In this document: positions 1 through 7,911 of the stretch, piece after piece | How positions within the stretch are numbered: position 1 is the first letter of the stretch | How the letters are laid out: the number at the start of each line of letters is the position of its first letter | Source of the DNA: Kitasatospora purpeofusca | GTDB taxonomy: Bacteria; Actinomycetota; Actinomycetes; Streptomycetales; Streptomycetaceae | Length of the DNA: 64,000 bases | NCBI RefSeq assembly: GCF_000718025.1 | Contig: NZ_JODS01000021.1 | Span: 1-64,000, forward strand | Direction: 5' to 3' | Position numbers and translations under genes: made by a program | Notes under the pieces: model-generated | The model's input: the letters and a program-made list of their open reading frames with translations, nothing else | Told to the model about the DNA's origin: nothing | The model's database searches: none

Positions 1-91
1 GCCCGGTTACATTCCGAACCCGGAAGCTAAGCCTCACAGCGCCGATGGTACTGCAGGGGGGACCCTGTGGGAGAGTAGGACGCCGCCGAAC
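1..91 (+). rRNA. rrf: 5S ribosomal RNA, 3' part
   Basis: The first ~90 bases match the 3' two thirds of a bacterial 5S rRNA: the segment around ccgaacccggaagctaag (loop B/C region) and the closing gagagtaggacgccgccg are both diagnostic. The 5' end lies outside the window, so this is the tail of a ribosomal RNA operon. The exact mature 3' end is uncertain by a few bases. A terminator follows directly. Confidence 0.9.
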
Positions 92-99
92 AATCATTC

Positions 100-144
100 A
101 AAGCCGCGGCCCCCAGCGATTCGCTGGGGGCCGCGGCTTTTTTG
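100..144 (+). terminator. Terminator of the rRNA operon
   Basis: A perfect GC-rich hairpin (arm from aaagccgcggccccc to its complement gggggccgcggcttt) is followed by a run of six T. It is an intrinsic terminator directly after the 5S gene. Confidence 0.92.
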
Positions 145-320
145 CGTTGTGCGCATGTGTGTACGACCGGCAGATCAGGGACTTCCGCCCGGACGCGGGG
201 TGTCCCTGGATGTCGGACAATGGAGAAGGTGCACGGCCAGGAGGTCGGCGCCGAACCGCGAGCGGGCAGTGGTGCTGCCCGGTGCGCGGTGGAGATGAAG
301 AAGCAGAAGGAGTCACCACG

Positions 321-2054
321 ATGGCGAACGAGCCCCAGGACCGTCCCGAGCGTCGATCGGACGACGGCCGCGGCTACGAGCCCCGGTCCCGCGGGAGCTG
401 GTCCAACGACCGTGCTCCGCGACGCGACGACCGCCGCGACGACCGTGGCGGCCGTCCCGCCGGCGGCGGCTACGGCGGTGGCCGTGACGACCGCGGTGGC
501 GACCGTGGCGGTTTCCGTCGCGACGACCGCGGTGGCGACCGCCCCTACAGCGGCGGTGGCGGCGGCAGCTTCCGCCGTGATGACCGTGGTGACCGTCCGA
601 CCGGTGGTGGCGGCGGTTTCCGTCGTGACGACCGCGGTGGTGACCGTCCGTCGGGTGGTGGCTTCCGTCGGGACGACCGCCCGGGTGGTTTCGGTGGCGG
701 GCGTGACGACCGTGGTGGCGACCGCGGTGGGTTCCGTCGTGACGACCGTGGTGACCGTCCGACCGGTGGTGGCGGCGGTTTCCGTCGTGACGACCGTGGC
801 GGCGACCGTCCGTCGGGCGGTGGCTTCCGCCGCGACGACCGCCCGAGCGGCTTCCGCCGTGACGACCGTGGCGACCGTCCCTCGGGCGGCGGCTTCGGCC
901 GTGACCGTGACGACCGCGGTGGGTTCCGTCGCGATGACCGTGGTGACCGTCCGACCGGTGGTGGCGGCGGTTTCCGTCGTGACGACCGCGGTGGCGACCG
1001 CCCCTACAGCGGCGGTGGCGGCGGCAGCTTCCGTCGTGACGACCGTGGCGACCGTCCCTCGGGCGGCGGCTTCGGCCGTGACCGTGACGACCGCGGCGGC
1101 TACCGCGGCGGCCGCGACGAGCGCGGCGGCGGCCGGGACTACCAGGACGACCGCCGGGGCAACTACGAGCCGGTCAAGCGCCTGCCGATCCCCGAGGACG
1201 TCACCGGCTTCGAGATCGACGCGGATGTGCGCCAGGAGCTCAAGAGCCTGCCCAAGACGCTCGCGGACGATGTCGCCCGCAACCTGGTGATGGTCGCCCG
1301 GCTGCTCGACGACGAGCCGGAGGAGGCCTACCAGTACTCGCGCGTCGCGCTGCGGCTGGCCTCCCGCGTCGCCGCCGTCCGTGAGGCGGCCGGTTTCGCC
1401 TCGTACGTGACCCAGCGCTACTCGGAGGCGCTGACCGAGTTCCGCGCCGCCCGCCGGATGACCGGTCGCGCCGACCTGTGGCCCGTGATGGCCGACTGCG
1501 AGCGTGGCCTGGGCCGCCCGGAGAAGGCGCTGGCGATGGCCGGCGAGCCCGAGGTGAAGCAGCTGGACAAGGCCGGCCAGGTCGAGATGCGTCTCGTCGC
1601 GGCCGGTGCGCGCGGCGACATGGAGCAGTTCGACGCCGCCGTCGTCACCCTGCAGAGCTCCGAGCTGGCCTCGTCCGCGGTGCACCCGTGGACCGCGCGC
1701 CTGCGCTACGCCTACGCCGAGGCGCTGATCGCGGCCGGCCGCGGCGACGAGGCCCGTGACTGGTTCGCCAAGGCCGTCGAGGCGGACACGGACGGCACCA
1801 CCAACGCCGCCGAGCGCCTCGCCGAGATCGACGGTGTGGAGTTCATCGACGCCCTCGACCCGGAGCTCGCCGAGGAGGAGGCCGAGCAGGCCGCCGAGCC
1901 GACCGCCCGCAAGGGTGGCGAGGCCTCGGACGAGCGGGTCATCTTCGAGGACGAGGAGGACGTCGAGGAGTTCTACGACGAGGACGACCTCGAGATCGAC
2001 GAGGAGTTCGACGGCGTGGTGCCGGAGCGTTCCGCCGGTCGCGACGACAAGTAG
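321..2054 (+). CDS. TPR protein with long Arg/Gly/Asp-rich repetitive head
   Basis: 577 aa. The ATG at 321 is chosen because AAGGAG lies a few bases upstream and the open frame before it looks non-coding. Residues ~1-283 are low complexity, built from repeats of the type GGFRRDDRGDRP with G-rich linkers (RGG/RDD-like). From about residue 284 (VKRLPIPEDVTG) a globular helical part follows, with tetratricopeptide-like helices (YQYSRVALRLASRVAAVREA, ALTEFRAARRMTG). It ends in a strongly acidic tail (DEEDVEEFYDEDD). Proteins of this design are known as conserved TPR proteins of Streptomyces; no enzyme activity is evident. Inference: the basic, Arg-rich head could bind RNA or drive condensates, which would fit its place just behind an rRNA operon, but neighbourhood alone does not prove this. 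Confidence 0.85.
   Translation: MANEPQDRPERRSDDGRGYEPRSRGSWSNDRAPRRDDRRDDRGGRPAGGGYGGGRDDRGGDRGGFRRDDRGGDRPYSGGGGGSFRRDDRGDRPTGGGGGFRRDDRGGDRPSGGGFRRDDRPGGFGGGRDDRGGDRGGFRRDDRGDRPTGGGGGFRRDDRGGDRPSGGGFRRDDRPSGFRRDDRGDRPSGGGFGRDRDDRGGFRRDDRGDRPTGGGGGFRRDDRGGDRPYSGGGGGSFRRDDRGDRPSGGGFGRDRDDRGGYRGGRDERGGGRDYQDDRRGNYEPVKRLPIPEDVTGFEIDADVRQELKSLPKTLADDVARNLVMVARLLDDEPEEAYQYSRVALRLASRVAAVREAAGFASYVTQRYSEALTEFRAARRMTGRADLWPVMADCERGLGRPEKALAMAGEPEVKQLDKAGQVEMRLVAAGARGDMEQFDAAVVTLQSSELASSAVHPWTARLRYAYAEALIAAGRGDEARDWFAKAVEADTDGTTNAAERLAEIDGVEFIDALDPELAEEEAEQAAEPTARKGGEASDERVIFEDEEDVEEFYDEDDLEIDEEFDGVVPERSAGRDDK
436..1128 (+). repeat. Coding low-complexity repeat array (RRDDRG units)
   Basis: Near-identical units of about 30-60 bp (ttccgtcgtgacgaccgtgg variants) are tandemly and irregularly repeated inside the TPR gene; several blocks of more than 60 bp recur, for example around 595-650, 745-800 and 950-1000. 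Such DNA is prone to slippage, so repeat number probably varies between strains. Confidence 0.85.
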
Positions 2055-2102
2055 TCGACGACCCCGGCCGCCGGCACCCGCCGGCAGCCGGGGCGCGTCA
2101 TG

Positions 2103-2153
2103 AGTGAGGCCCTGCCGCACCCCGGGAGATCCGGAGTGCGGCAGGGCCTCACT
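2103..2153. terminator. Bidirectional terminator between convergent genes
   Basis: A perfect 18-bp stem (arms 2103-2120 and 2136-2153) with a 15-nt loop lies between the convergent TPR and DUF1015 genes. Confidence 0.8.
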
Positions 2154-2174
2154 GCGTTCGGCGCCGCTACGGCG

Positions 2175-3545
2175 TCAGCCCAGCTCCAGGTTGCGCAGCA
2201 CCAGTCCGGTGGCCGGCTTCGGGCCGAAGGAGGTGGACTTGCGGGGCATGGTGACGCCCTGCTCGGCGAGCCGGCGGACCACGCTCTCCCGCACCGGGTG
2301 CAGCAGGACGGCCGTGCCGCCGCTGCGGGCGGCCTCGCGCTCGGCGGAGGCGGCGGTGTGCAGGTAGCCGATGTCGTCGGGGCCGTCGGGGACCCGCCAG
2401 GTGTGGTCGAGCAGCGTGGCGTGCAGGACGGTGGCGTCCAGGTGGCGCCACTCCTCGGGCTTGTCCTGCGGCACGGTGGCGTCGAGCAGGGCCTCGTCGG
2501 GGTCGGTGACGAGGTGGAAGACGCCGTCCCCGCCGGTGAGCAGGAAGCCGCTGCCGCCGTGCCGCTTCTGCTCGGCGAGTGCCTGCAGCGCGCCGTCCAG
2601 CGGGCCGGGGACCTCCTTGACCTGCCACTGGCCGCCGAGCCGGGCCAGGGCCTCCTCGACCGGCAGCCGGTAGAGCACCCGGTGGATGGCCCGCACCCGC
2701 AGCGGGTAGCGGGCGGTGTCGACCAGCAGCACCAGGCCGCGGTCCCAGGGGCTGCGGGGCAGGTGCCGGTGTTCGCGCTGGAGACGCAGGTACATCTCCC
2801 AGCGGTGGTGGCCGTCGGCGATGAGGGCGCGGCAGGTGGCCAGGTCGCGGCCGATCTCGGCGATCTCGGCCGGGTCGGTGACCGCCCACAGCCGGTGGTG
2901 GGTGCCGTCGGTGGTGGTCGTGGTGAGCAGCGGCTCGGCGCGGACGGCGCGTTCGATCACGGCGGACGCCCCGCCGCTGCCCCGGTAGGTGAGCAGCAGC
3001 GGTTCGAGGTTGGCCCGGGTGGTGCGCATCAGGCCGACCCGGTCGGCGACCGGCCGGGGCATCACGTCCTCGTGCGGGAGGACCACGCCGGCCTCGGTGC
3101 CGCTGACGGCGAGGGCGCCGATGAGTCCGCGCTGGAGGACCTCCGCGCTGCCGTTGGCGGCGGGGACGCGCTGCTCGTACACGTAGAGGGCCGGCTCGGG
3201 GTCGGCGGCCAGGACGCCTTCGCGCTGCCACTCGCGCAGCAGCCTGGCGGCGTGCCGGTAGCGGGTGTCGCGGTCGGGGCGGTCGCCGGTGTCCTCGGGT
3301 TCGGGGCGCGGCAGGATCAGCCGGACCACGTTGTGCGGGTCGGCGGTCTCCAGGTCGAGCCTTCGGCCGGGGTCGACGACGTCGTACGGCGGTGAGGTGA
3401 CGGCGGCCAGCGCGCCGACCCGGTCGGGGTCGTAGCGGAGGCCGCGGAACGGGGACAGGGACAGGCCTGCGGTGGCGACGTGGCCGGGATTGCCGGGGCC
3501 GCCCTGCGGAGACTCCACTCCGCTTTCTGCACTGGGTGTGCTCAT
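2175..3545 (-). CDS. DUF1015 family protein
   Basis: 456 aa from ATG at 3545 (another in-frame ATG lies at 3554). The protein shows the family's hallmarks: an N-terminal FRGLRYDPDRVG and SPPYDVVDP block, PHNVVRLILP, a VYEQ segment, and a central ADGHHRWEM motif with two adjacent histidines that is the most conserved part of the family. The length is typical. The biochemical function of DUF1015 proteins is not established. It is a single gene, convergent with the TPR gene to its left and divergent from the next TPR gene to its right, with only about 90 bp for the shared promoter region. Confidence 0.85.
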   Translation of the reverse strand: MSTPSAESGVESPQGGPGNPGHVATAGLSLSPFRGLRYDPDRVGALAAVTSPPYDVVDPGRRLDLETADPHNVVRLILPRPEPEDTGDRPDRDTRYRHAARLLREWQREGVLAADPEPALYVYEQRVPAANGSAEVLQRGLIGALAVSGTEAGVVLPHEDVMPRPVADRVGLMRTTRANLEPLLLTYRGSGGASAVIERAVRAEPLLTTTTTDGTHHRLWAVTDPAEIAEIGRDLATCRALIADGHHRWEMYLRLQREHRHLPRSPWDRGLVLLVDTARYPLRVRAIHRVLYRLPVEEALARLGGQWQVKEVPGPLDGALQALAEQKRHGGSGFLLTGGDGVFHLVTDPDEALLDATVPQDKPEEWRHLDATVLHATLLDHTWRVPDGPDDIGYLHTAASAEREAARSGGTAVLLHPVRESVVRRLAEQGVTMPRKSTSFGPKPATGLVLRNLELG

Positions 3546-3638
3546 TCTGGGCATCGTAACCGGGTACGCGTTGTTCAGAGATCGGAACACCCGTGCCGGT
3601 CCGGTGGCCGGGTGTCGTGACCGAGGGCGAGGTTCGGG

Positions 3639-4259
3639 GTGGACGAGCGCGACGAGCGGGTGGACGACGGCGCTGGTGGGGGTGCGGACGCCGGCGGCGG
3701 CGGGATGGCTCCGTCCGGTCAGCAGCAGCGGTCCGGTGAGCCGGAGGGGGACGTCTACGACTGGTTCCGCCGGGGTGCGCGGCTGCTCGCGCAGGGGAAC
3801 CCGGCGGCGGCCGAGCAGCTGCTGGCCCGGGCGGCCGCGGCCGAGCCGGACTCGCGCAGCATCCGGGAGGCGCTGGCCCGGGCGCAGTTCGACGCGGGGT
3901 CCTTCGCGGCGGCGCTGGAGAACTTCCGGACCGTGGCGCTGGCCGATCCGTCGGACGACTACGCTCAGTTCGGGTGGGGTGTGGCGGCGGCCCGGCTGGG
4001 CGATTTCGAGACCTCCGCCGAGCATCTGGCGCTGGCCGTGGCGATGCGGCCGGAGAACGACCACTACCGGGCCGCGCTGCGGCAGACCCGCGCGACGCTG
4101 GCGGCCCGGGCCGGGGCGTTCGGTCCGCTGCTGCCGGGGGCGCCGGGTTACCTGGAGCCGCCGGCCGGGGCGGAGGGCCCGGCTCCGGGAAGCACGGCGG
4201 GCCCGGGAACCACGGCGGGGCCTGAGCCGACCGGTGAGCGGGACCGGCACGACGGCTGA
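3639..4259 (+). CDS. Tetratricopeptide-repeat protein
   Basis: 206 aa from GTG at 3639. After a Gly/Asp/Glu-rich disordered start (~45 residues), about three TPR units follow: YDWFRRGARLLAQGNPAAAE, AALENFRTVALADPSDDYAQ, SAEHLALAVAMRPENDHYRA. The C-terminal 40 residues are Pro/Gly/Ala-rich. No signal peptide or membrane segment is present, so a cytoplasmic adaptor is the simplest reading. The HAD phosphatase gene follows 111 bp downstream in the same direction and may share its transcript. Confidence 0.8.
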   Translation: MDERDERVDDGAGGGADAGGGGMAPSGQQQRSGEPEGDVYDWFRRGARLLAQGNPAAAEQLLARAAAAEPDSRSIREALARAQFDAGSFAAALENFRTVALADPSDDYAQFGWGVAAARLGDFETSAEHLALAVAMRPENDHYRAALRQTRATLAARAGAFGPLLPGAPGYLEPPAGAEGPAPGSTAGPGTTAGPEPTGERDRHDG

Positions 4260-4310
4260 GCCGGTGCGGCGTCCGACAGCCGCGGTTCCGGCCCCGCCCG
4301 GACTCCCGAC

Positions 4311-4340
4311 GGACGAGTACGGACGAGTACGCACGAGCAG
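4311..4340 (+). repeat. Short tandem 10-bp repeat
   Basis: Three consecutive 10-mers (ggacgagtac, ggacgagtac, gcacgagcag) lie between the TPR and HAD genes, about 30 bp before the HAD start. Confidence 0.6.
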
Positions 4341-4370
4341 GACTGACGCGATGAGTGAGGTAGAGCAGGC

Positions 4371-5414
4371 ATGACCGAAACGGCCACCACCGTGCGACGG
4401 ACCGCCCCGGGCGGCAGCGAGCAGCCGCTGACCGAGGCGTACGACACGGCACTGCTGGACCTCGACGGCGTGGTGTACGCCGGCCCGAACGCGATCGAGT
4501 ACGCCGTGGAGTCGCTGGACGCGGCCCGCGTCGCCGGGATGCGGCTGGCGTACGTGACCAACAACGCCTCCCGGCCGCCCCGGGTGGTCGCCGAGCACCT
4601 GACCGAGCTGGGGGTGCCGGCCGAGCCGGCGGACGTGATCAACTCCGCCCAGGCCGCCGCCCGGGTGCTCGCGGAGAAGCTGCCGGCCGGCGCGAAGGTG
4701 CTGGTGGTCGGCGGGCTCGGGCTGGAGGAGGCGCTGGCCGAGCGCGGCCTGGTGGCCGTCCGGACCCTGGCCGAGGAGCCGCTGGCGGTGGTCCAGGGCT
4801 TCGACGCCTCGGTGGGGTGGACGCACCTGGCGGAGGCCTCCTACGCGGTGCAGTCCGGGCTGCCGTGGGTGGCGTCCAACACCGATGTGACGGTGCCGAC
4901 CGCGCGCGGGATCGCGCCGGGCAACGGGATGCTGGTGGCGGCGGTGCGGGCGGCGACCGGGGTGGAGCCGGAGGTGGCGGGGAAGCCGCTGCCGCCGATG
5001 CACCGGGAGACGGTGCTGCGGACCGGGGCGAAGCGGCCGCTGGTGGTCGGTGACCGGCTGGACACCGACATCGAGGGCGCGTTCAACGGCGGCGTGGACA
5101 GCCTGCTCGTGTTCACCGGGGTGACGACGGCGGCGCAGCTGCTGGCGGCCCCGGCGGAACACCGGCCGACGTACCTGGCGGCGGACCTGCGGGGTCTGCT
5201 GACCGCGCACGCGCCGGTCACGGCCGCGGCGGGCGGCGGGTTCGGCTGCGGCGGCTTCGTCGCGGTGGCGCAGGACGGCGTGCTGCGGCTGGAGGGTGTC
5301 GGGGCGGACCGCTGGGACGGTCTGCGGGCGCTGTGCGCGGCGGCCTGGACGGCGCTGGACGCGGACGGCGAGCCGGTGGACGGGCGGAAGGCGCTGGCCG
5401 AGCTGGGCTTCTGA
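4371..5414 (+). CDS. HAD-superfamily (NagD-like) sugar phosphatase
   Basis: 347 aa, ATG at 4371. It has the complete HAD signature set: motif I LLDLDGVVYAG (the nucleophile Asp and the second Asp two residues on), motif II in VTNN, the conserved GKPLPPMHRETV lysine loop, and motif III/IV VGDRLDTDIEGAFNGG. The cap is of the NagD/PGP type (class IIA). Such enzymes hydrolyse small phosphate esters in the cytoplasm (nucleotides, sugar phosphates, phosphoglycolate); the true substrate cannot be read from sequence. The C-terminal ~70 residues after the HAD fold are an extra tail seen in actinobacterial members. Confidence 0.87.
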   Translation: MTETATTVRRTAPGGSEQPLTEAYDTALLDLDGVVYAGPNAIEYAVESLDAARVAGMRLAYVTNNASRPPRVVAEHLTELGVPAEPADVINSAQAAARVLAEKLPAGAKVLVVGGLGLEEALAERGLVAVRTLAEEPLAVVQGFDASVGWTHLAEASYAVQSGLPWVASNTDVTVPTARGIAPGNGMLVAAVRAATGVEPEVAGKPLPPMHRETVLRTGAKRPLVVGDRLDTDIEGAFNGGVDSLLVFTGVTTAAQLLAAPAEHRPTYLAADLRGLLTAHAPVTAAAGGGFGCGGFVAVAQDGVLRLEGVGADRWDGLRALCAAAWTALDADGEPVDGRKALAELGF

Positions 5415-5440
5415 GCCCGGTGCCGGTGTCGGCGGCCGGG

Positions 5441-5788
5441 TCAGAGCAGGGTGCGCAGCCGCAGCAGGTCGCGGAAGCCCGCCTCCAGCTTGACCCGGCC
5501 GCCGACCCAGGCCGAGGCGAAGTTGAGCCGGCCGCCGACCAGGGCGAGCAGGTCGTCGCTGCTCATGGTGAGCCGGATGTCCGCCTTCGCGGTGGGGCTG
5601 CCGGGGTGCTGCTCGACGTCCTGGATGCTCCCGGCCCGCAGCTGCCCGGTGAAGGTCAGGTCGAGGTCGGTGATCCGGCAGCTGAGCGAGCGGTCGAGGC
5701 CGGCGGCCGTGCGGACGTCGCCGGTGGCCTTGGCGAGGTTGCGGCTGAGCTGCTCCAGCGCCTCGCGGCACTCCTCGGCGTTGGCCAT
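5441..5788 (-). CDS. SCP2 sterol-carrier-like domain protein
   Basis: 115 aa from ATG at 5788, selected because GAGGAGGGGATCC precedes it; longer in-frame readings upstream lack a site. The sequence fits an SCP2-type fold: DLDLTFTGQL followed by ADIRLTMSSDDLLALVGG and the helical C-terminus GRVKLEAGFRDLLRLRTLL, which is typical of single-domain SCP2-like proteins in actinomycetes that hold hydrophobic ligands. It lies tail-to-tail with the HAD gene (26 bp) and head-to-head with the next gene. Ligand unknown. Confidence 0.75.
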   Translation of the reverse strand: MANAEECREALEQLSRNLAKATGDVRTAAGLDRSLSCRITDLDLTFTGQLRAGSIQDVEQHPGSPTAKADIRLTMSSDDLLALVGGRLNFASAWVGGRVKLEAGFRDLLRLRTLL

Positions 5789-5973
5789 GGCGGTGGATCC
5801 CCTCCTCGAACGGGCCGTCGCGCCCCGGCGGGTGGCGGGGCCGGTCGGCGGCCGACTGCCGGGCCACGGTACCGCAGGAGGGTTTTGGCGGTAGCGTCGT
5901 CGGTGGGATGCCCGGATCCGTCCGGGCACCGTGGCGACGGAGCGATGCGCGCAGGCGAATGGGAGGCACCCGG

Positions 5974-6759
5974 ATGCTGCCGAAGACGGTACGAGGAGCG
6001 GTGGCGGCCGCGGCCGTACTGGTGGAGGAGGTCGGCAAGCGGGTCGTCGGGACGGCGGCCGGTCTGCTGGAGAAGGGCGGGATCGACGTCACGGAGGTGG
6101 AGCGCCGCTTCGGCGGGCAGTTCCCTCCGTCGGCGCAGTCGCTGCAGACGCTCGCCGAGGAGGCGGTGACCGCCGGGCGGGCCGGGGTGGACCTGGCCGT
6201 CGGGGTGGCGCGCGGCGAGGTCGAGAAGGTCTTCGAGAAGGTCGGCGACCAGGTGACCAAGGTGGGCGTGGTGCTGGCCTACCTGGAGAGCAAGCTGCGC
6301 GAGGTCGAGGACGAGGACGACGAGGAGGGGGCGCGGCCGGAGCAGGCCGGGCCGCCGCCCGCGCCCCGGGCCGGCGGGCTGTTCGAGGACGGCTGGGAGC
6401 AGGAGACGCGGGCTTCGGCGGGGGCCGAGCGGATAGTGGTGGACGAGCCGGTGGAGGTCGACCCGCCGGTGCCGCCGAACGGGACGGCGGTCGTGGCGGC
6501 GGCCGCGGCGGAGAAGGCAGCGGAGAAGACCCCCGCGAAGAAGGCGGCGGCGCGGAAGCCCGCCGCCGCGAAGAAGGCCGCGCCGGTCGCGAAGAAGGCG
6601 GCGGCCAAGAAGACGGCGGTGAAGAAGACCGCCGTCAAGAAGACCTCGACCGCGAAGAAGCCGACCGAGGCCGGGGCCGAGCAGCCGCCCGCCAAGCGCA
6701 CCGCCACCCGCAAGACCACCGTCCGCCGGACCGCCACCACGAAGAAGCCCGATGCCTGA
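5974..6759 (+). CDS. Phasin-like helical protein with Lys/Ala-rich histone-H1-like tail
   Basis: 261 aa from ATG at 5974 (GGGAGG eight bases upstream). Residues 1-110 are amphipathic helix, with VAAAAVLVEEVGKRVVGTAA and later RGEVEKVFEKVGDQVTK segments; they resemble phasin/apolipoprotein-like or coat-type helices. Residues ~115-175 are acidic and disordered. The last ~85 residues are repeats of KKAAAKKT/KKTAVKKT, like eukaryotic histone H1 tails and bacterial Hc1/HupB tails, which suggests nucleic-acid binding. No catalytic motif. The next gene overlaps its end by 8 bp. Function unknown; DNA/RNA binding is inferred from composition only. Confidence 0.7.
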   Translation: MLPKTVRGAVAAAAVLVEEVGKRVVGTAAGLLEKGGIDVTEVERRFGGQFPPSAQSLQTLAEEAVTAGRAGVDLAVGVARGEVEKVFEKVGDQVTKVGVVLAYLESKLREVEDEDDEEGARPEQAGPPPAPRAGGLFEDGWEQETRASAGAERIVVDEPVEVDPPVPPNGTAVVAAAAAEKAAEKTPAKKAAARKPAAAKKAAPVAKKAAAKKTAVKKTAVKKTSTAKKPTEAGAEQPPAKRTATRKTTVRRTATTKKPDA

Positions 6760-6967
6760 ACCGGAGAGCCGGACCGCCCCCGTCCCGGCCCCCGGTGAGC
6801 CGCTGCCGCTCGGGGTCGAGCTCACGCCCACCGGGCACCCGGCGGTGGACGCCGGGCTGGCCCGGCTGGCGGCGCTGGACGGGGTGCCGACCGACGCACA
6901 CGTCGCGGTGTACGAAGATGTCCATCAGCGGCTCGCCGACACGCTGGCCGCGCTCGACCGGGACTGA
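6752..6967 (+). CDS. Small conserved hypothetical protein
   Basis: 71 aa. The ATG at 6752 overlaps the stop of the Lys-rich gene, pointing to translational coupling. The C-terminal half (HPAVDAGLARLAALDGVPTD then VAVYEDVHQRLADTLAALD) is a predicted helical hairpin. The arrangement ahead of tlyA is one I recall from other Streptomyces, which supports it as a real gene although no function is known. Confidence 0.7.
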   Translation: MPEPESRTAPVPAPGEPLPLGVELTPTGHPAVDAGLARLAALDGVPTDAHVAVYEDVHQRLADTLAALDRD

Positions 6968-7006
6968 CCCGGGCGAGCGGGAACCACCGTAGGAGCTGAA
7001 ACACCA

Positions 7007-7819
7007 GTGGCAGTGGCACGACGCCGACTCGACGCGGAGCTGGTCCGCCGCAAGCTGGCCCGGTCGCGGGAGCACGCCTCGGAGCTGATCGCGGCCGGCC
7101 GGGTGACCGTCGGCGGGGCCACCGCGACCAAGCCGGCCACCCAGGTGGAGACCTCGGCGGCGGTGGTGGTGGCCAAGGACGACAACGATCCCGACTACGT
7201 GTCGCGCGGCGGCCACAAGCTCGCCGGGGCGTTCGCGGCGTTCGTACCGCAGGGACTGGTCGTCGAGGGCCGCCGGGCGCTGGACGCGGGCGCGTCCACC
7301 GGCGGGTTCACCGATGTGCTGCTGCGGGCGGGCGCCGCCGGCGTGCTGGCGGTGGACGTCGGCTACGGGCAGCTGGCCTGGTCGCTGCAGAGCGACGACC
7401 GGGTGACCGTGATGGACCGCACCAACGTCCGGGAGCTGACCCCGGAGATGATCGGCGGCACCCCGGTCGACCTGGTGGTGGGCGACCTGTCCTTCATCTC
7501 GCTGGGCCTGGTGCTGCCCGCGCTGGCCGGCTGCGCCGCCCCGGACGCGGACCTGGTGCTGATGGTCAAGCCGCAGTTCGAGATCGGCAAGGAGCGCCTC
7601 GGCAGCGGCGGGGTGGTGCGCAGCCCGCAGCTGCGCGCCGAGATGGTGCGCCAGGTGGCCGACCAGGCGTGGCAGCTCGGGCTGGGCGTGCGGGCGGTCA
7701 CCGCGAGCCCGCTGCCGGGGCCGTCGGGCAATGTCGAGTACTTCCTCTGGATGCGCCGGGACGCACCGCAGCTGGACCCCGCGGAGGCGGACCGGGCTGT
7801 CGCCGAAGGCCCCCGATAG
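7007..7819 (+). CDS. tlyA: TlyA-family rRNA 2'-O-methyltransferase
   Basis: 270 aa from GTG at 7007 (AGGAGC upstream). An S4 RNA-binding domain occupies residues ~4-65 (RLDAELVRRKLARSREHASE). An FtsJ/RrmJ-like Rossmann methyltransferase domain follows: SAM loop DAGASTGGFTDVLL, then VVGDLSFISL, MVKPQFEIGK and GNVEYFLW. Together these supply a K-D-K-E tetrad for 2'-O-methylation. In mycobacteria TlyA methylates 16S C1409 and 23S C1920 and confers capreomycin sensitivity; the same sites are likely here but are not shown by the sequence. nadK follows 92 bp downstream in the same direction. Confidence 0.9.
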   Translation: MAVARRRLDAELVRRKLARSREHASELIAAGRVTVGGATATKPATQVETSAAVVVAKDDNDPDYVSRGGHKLAGAFAAFVPQGLVVEGRRALDAGASTGGFTDVLLRAGAAGVLAVDVGYGQLAWSLQSDDRVTVMDRTNVRELTPEMIGGTPVDLVVGDLSFISLGLVLPALAGCAAPDADLVLMVKPQFEIGKERLGSGGVVRSPQLRAEMVRQVADQAWQLGLGVRAVTASPLPGPSGNVEYFLWMRRDAPQLDPAEADRAVAEGPR

Positions 7820-7911
7820 GGTGCTCTGCGGACGTCCGGTCCGTCATGCTGGGTGGCGCGGCCGTACCGGGCCGACGACGACCCGGCCGGCGTAGGGAGA
7901 GGGCAGCGGGC

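Noticed and set aside
436..1128. CRISPR-like repeat array
   Set aside because: The repeats are in-frame coding units of varying length without unique spacers.
27..2120. 697-aa open frame on the minus strand opposite the RGG/TPR gene
   Set aside because: It is a shadow of the high-GC repeat-rich gene; its Thr/Val/Ala repeats are the complement of the RRDDRG repeats, and it overlaps the 5S region.
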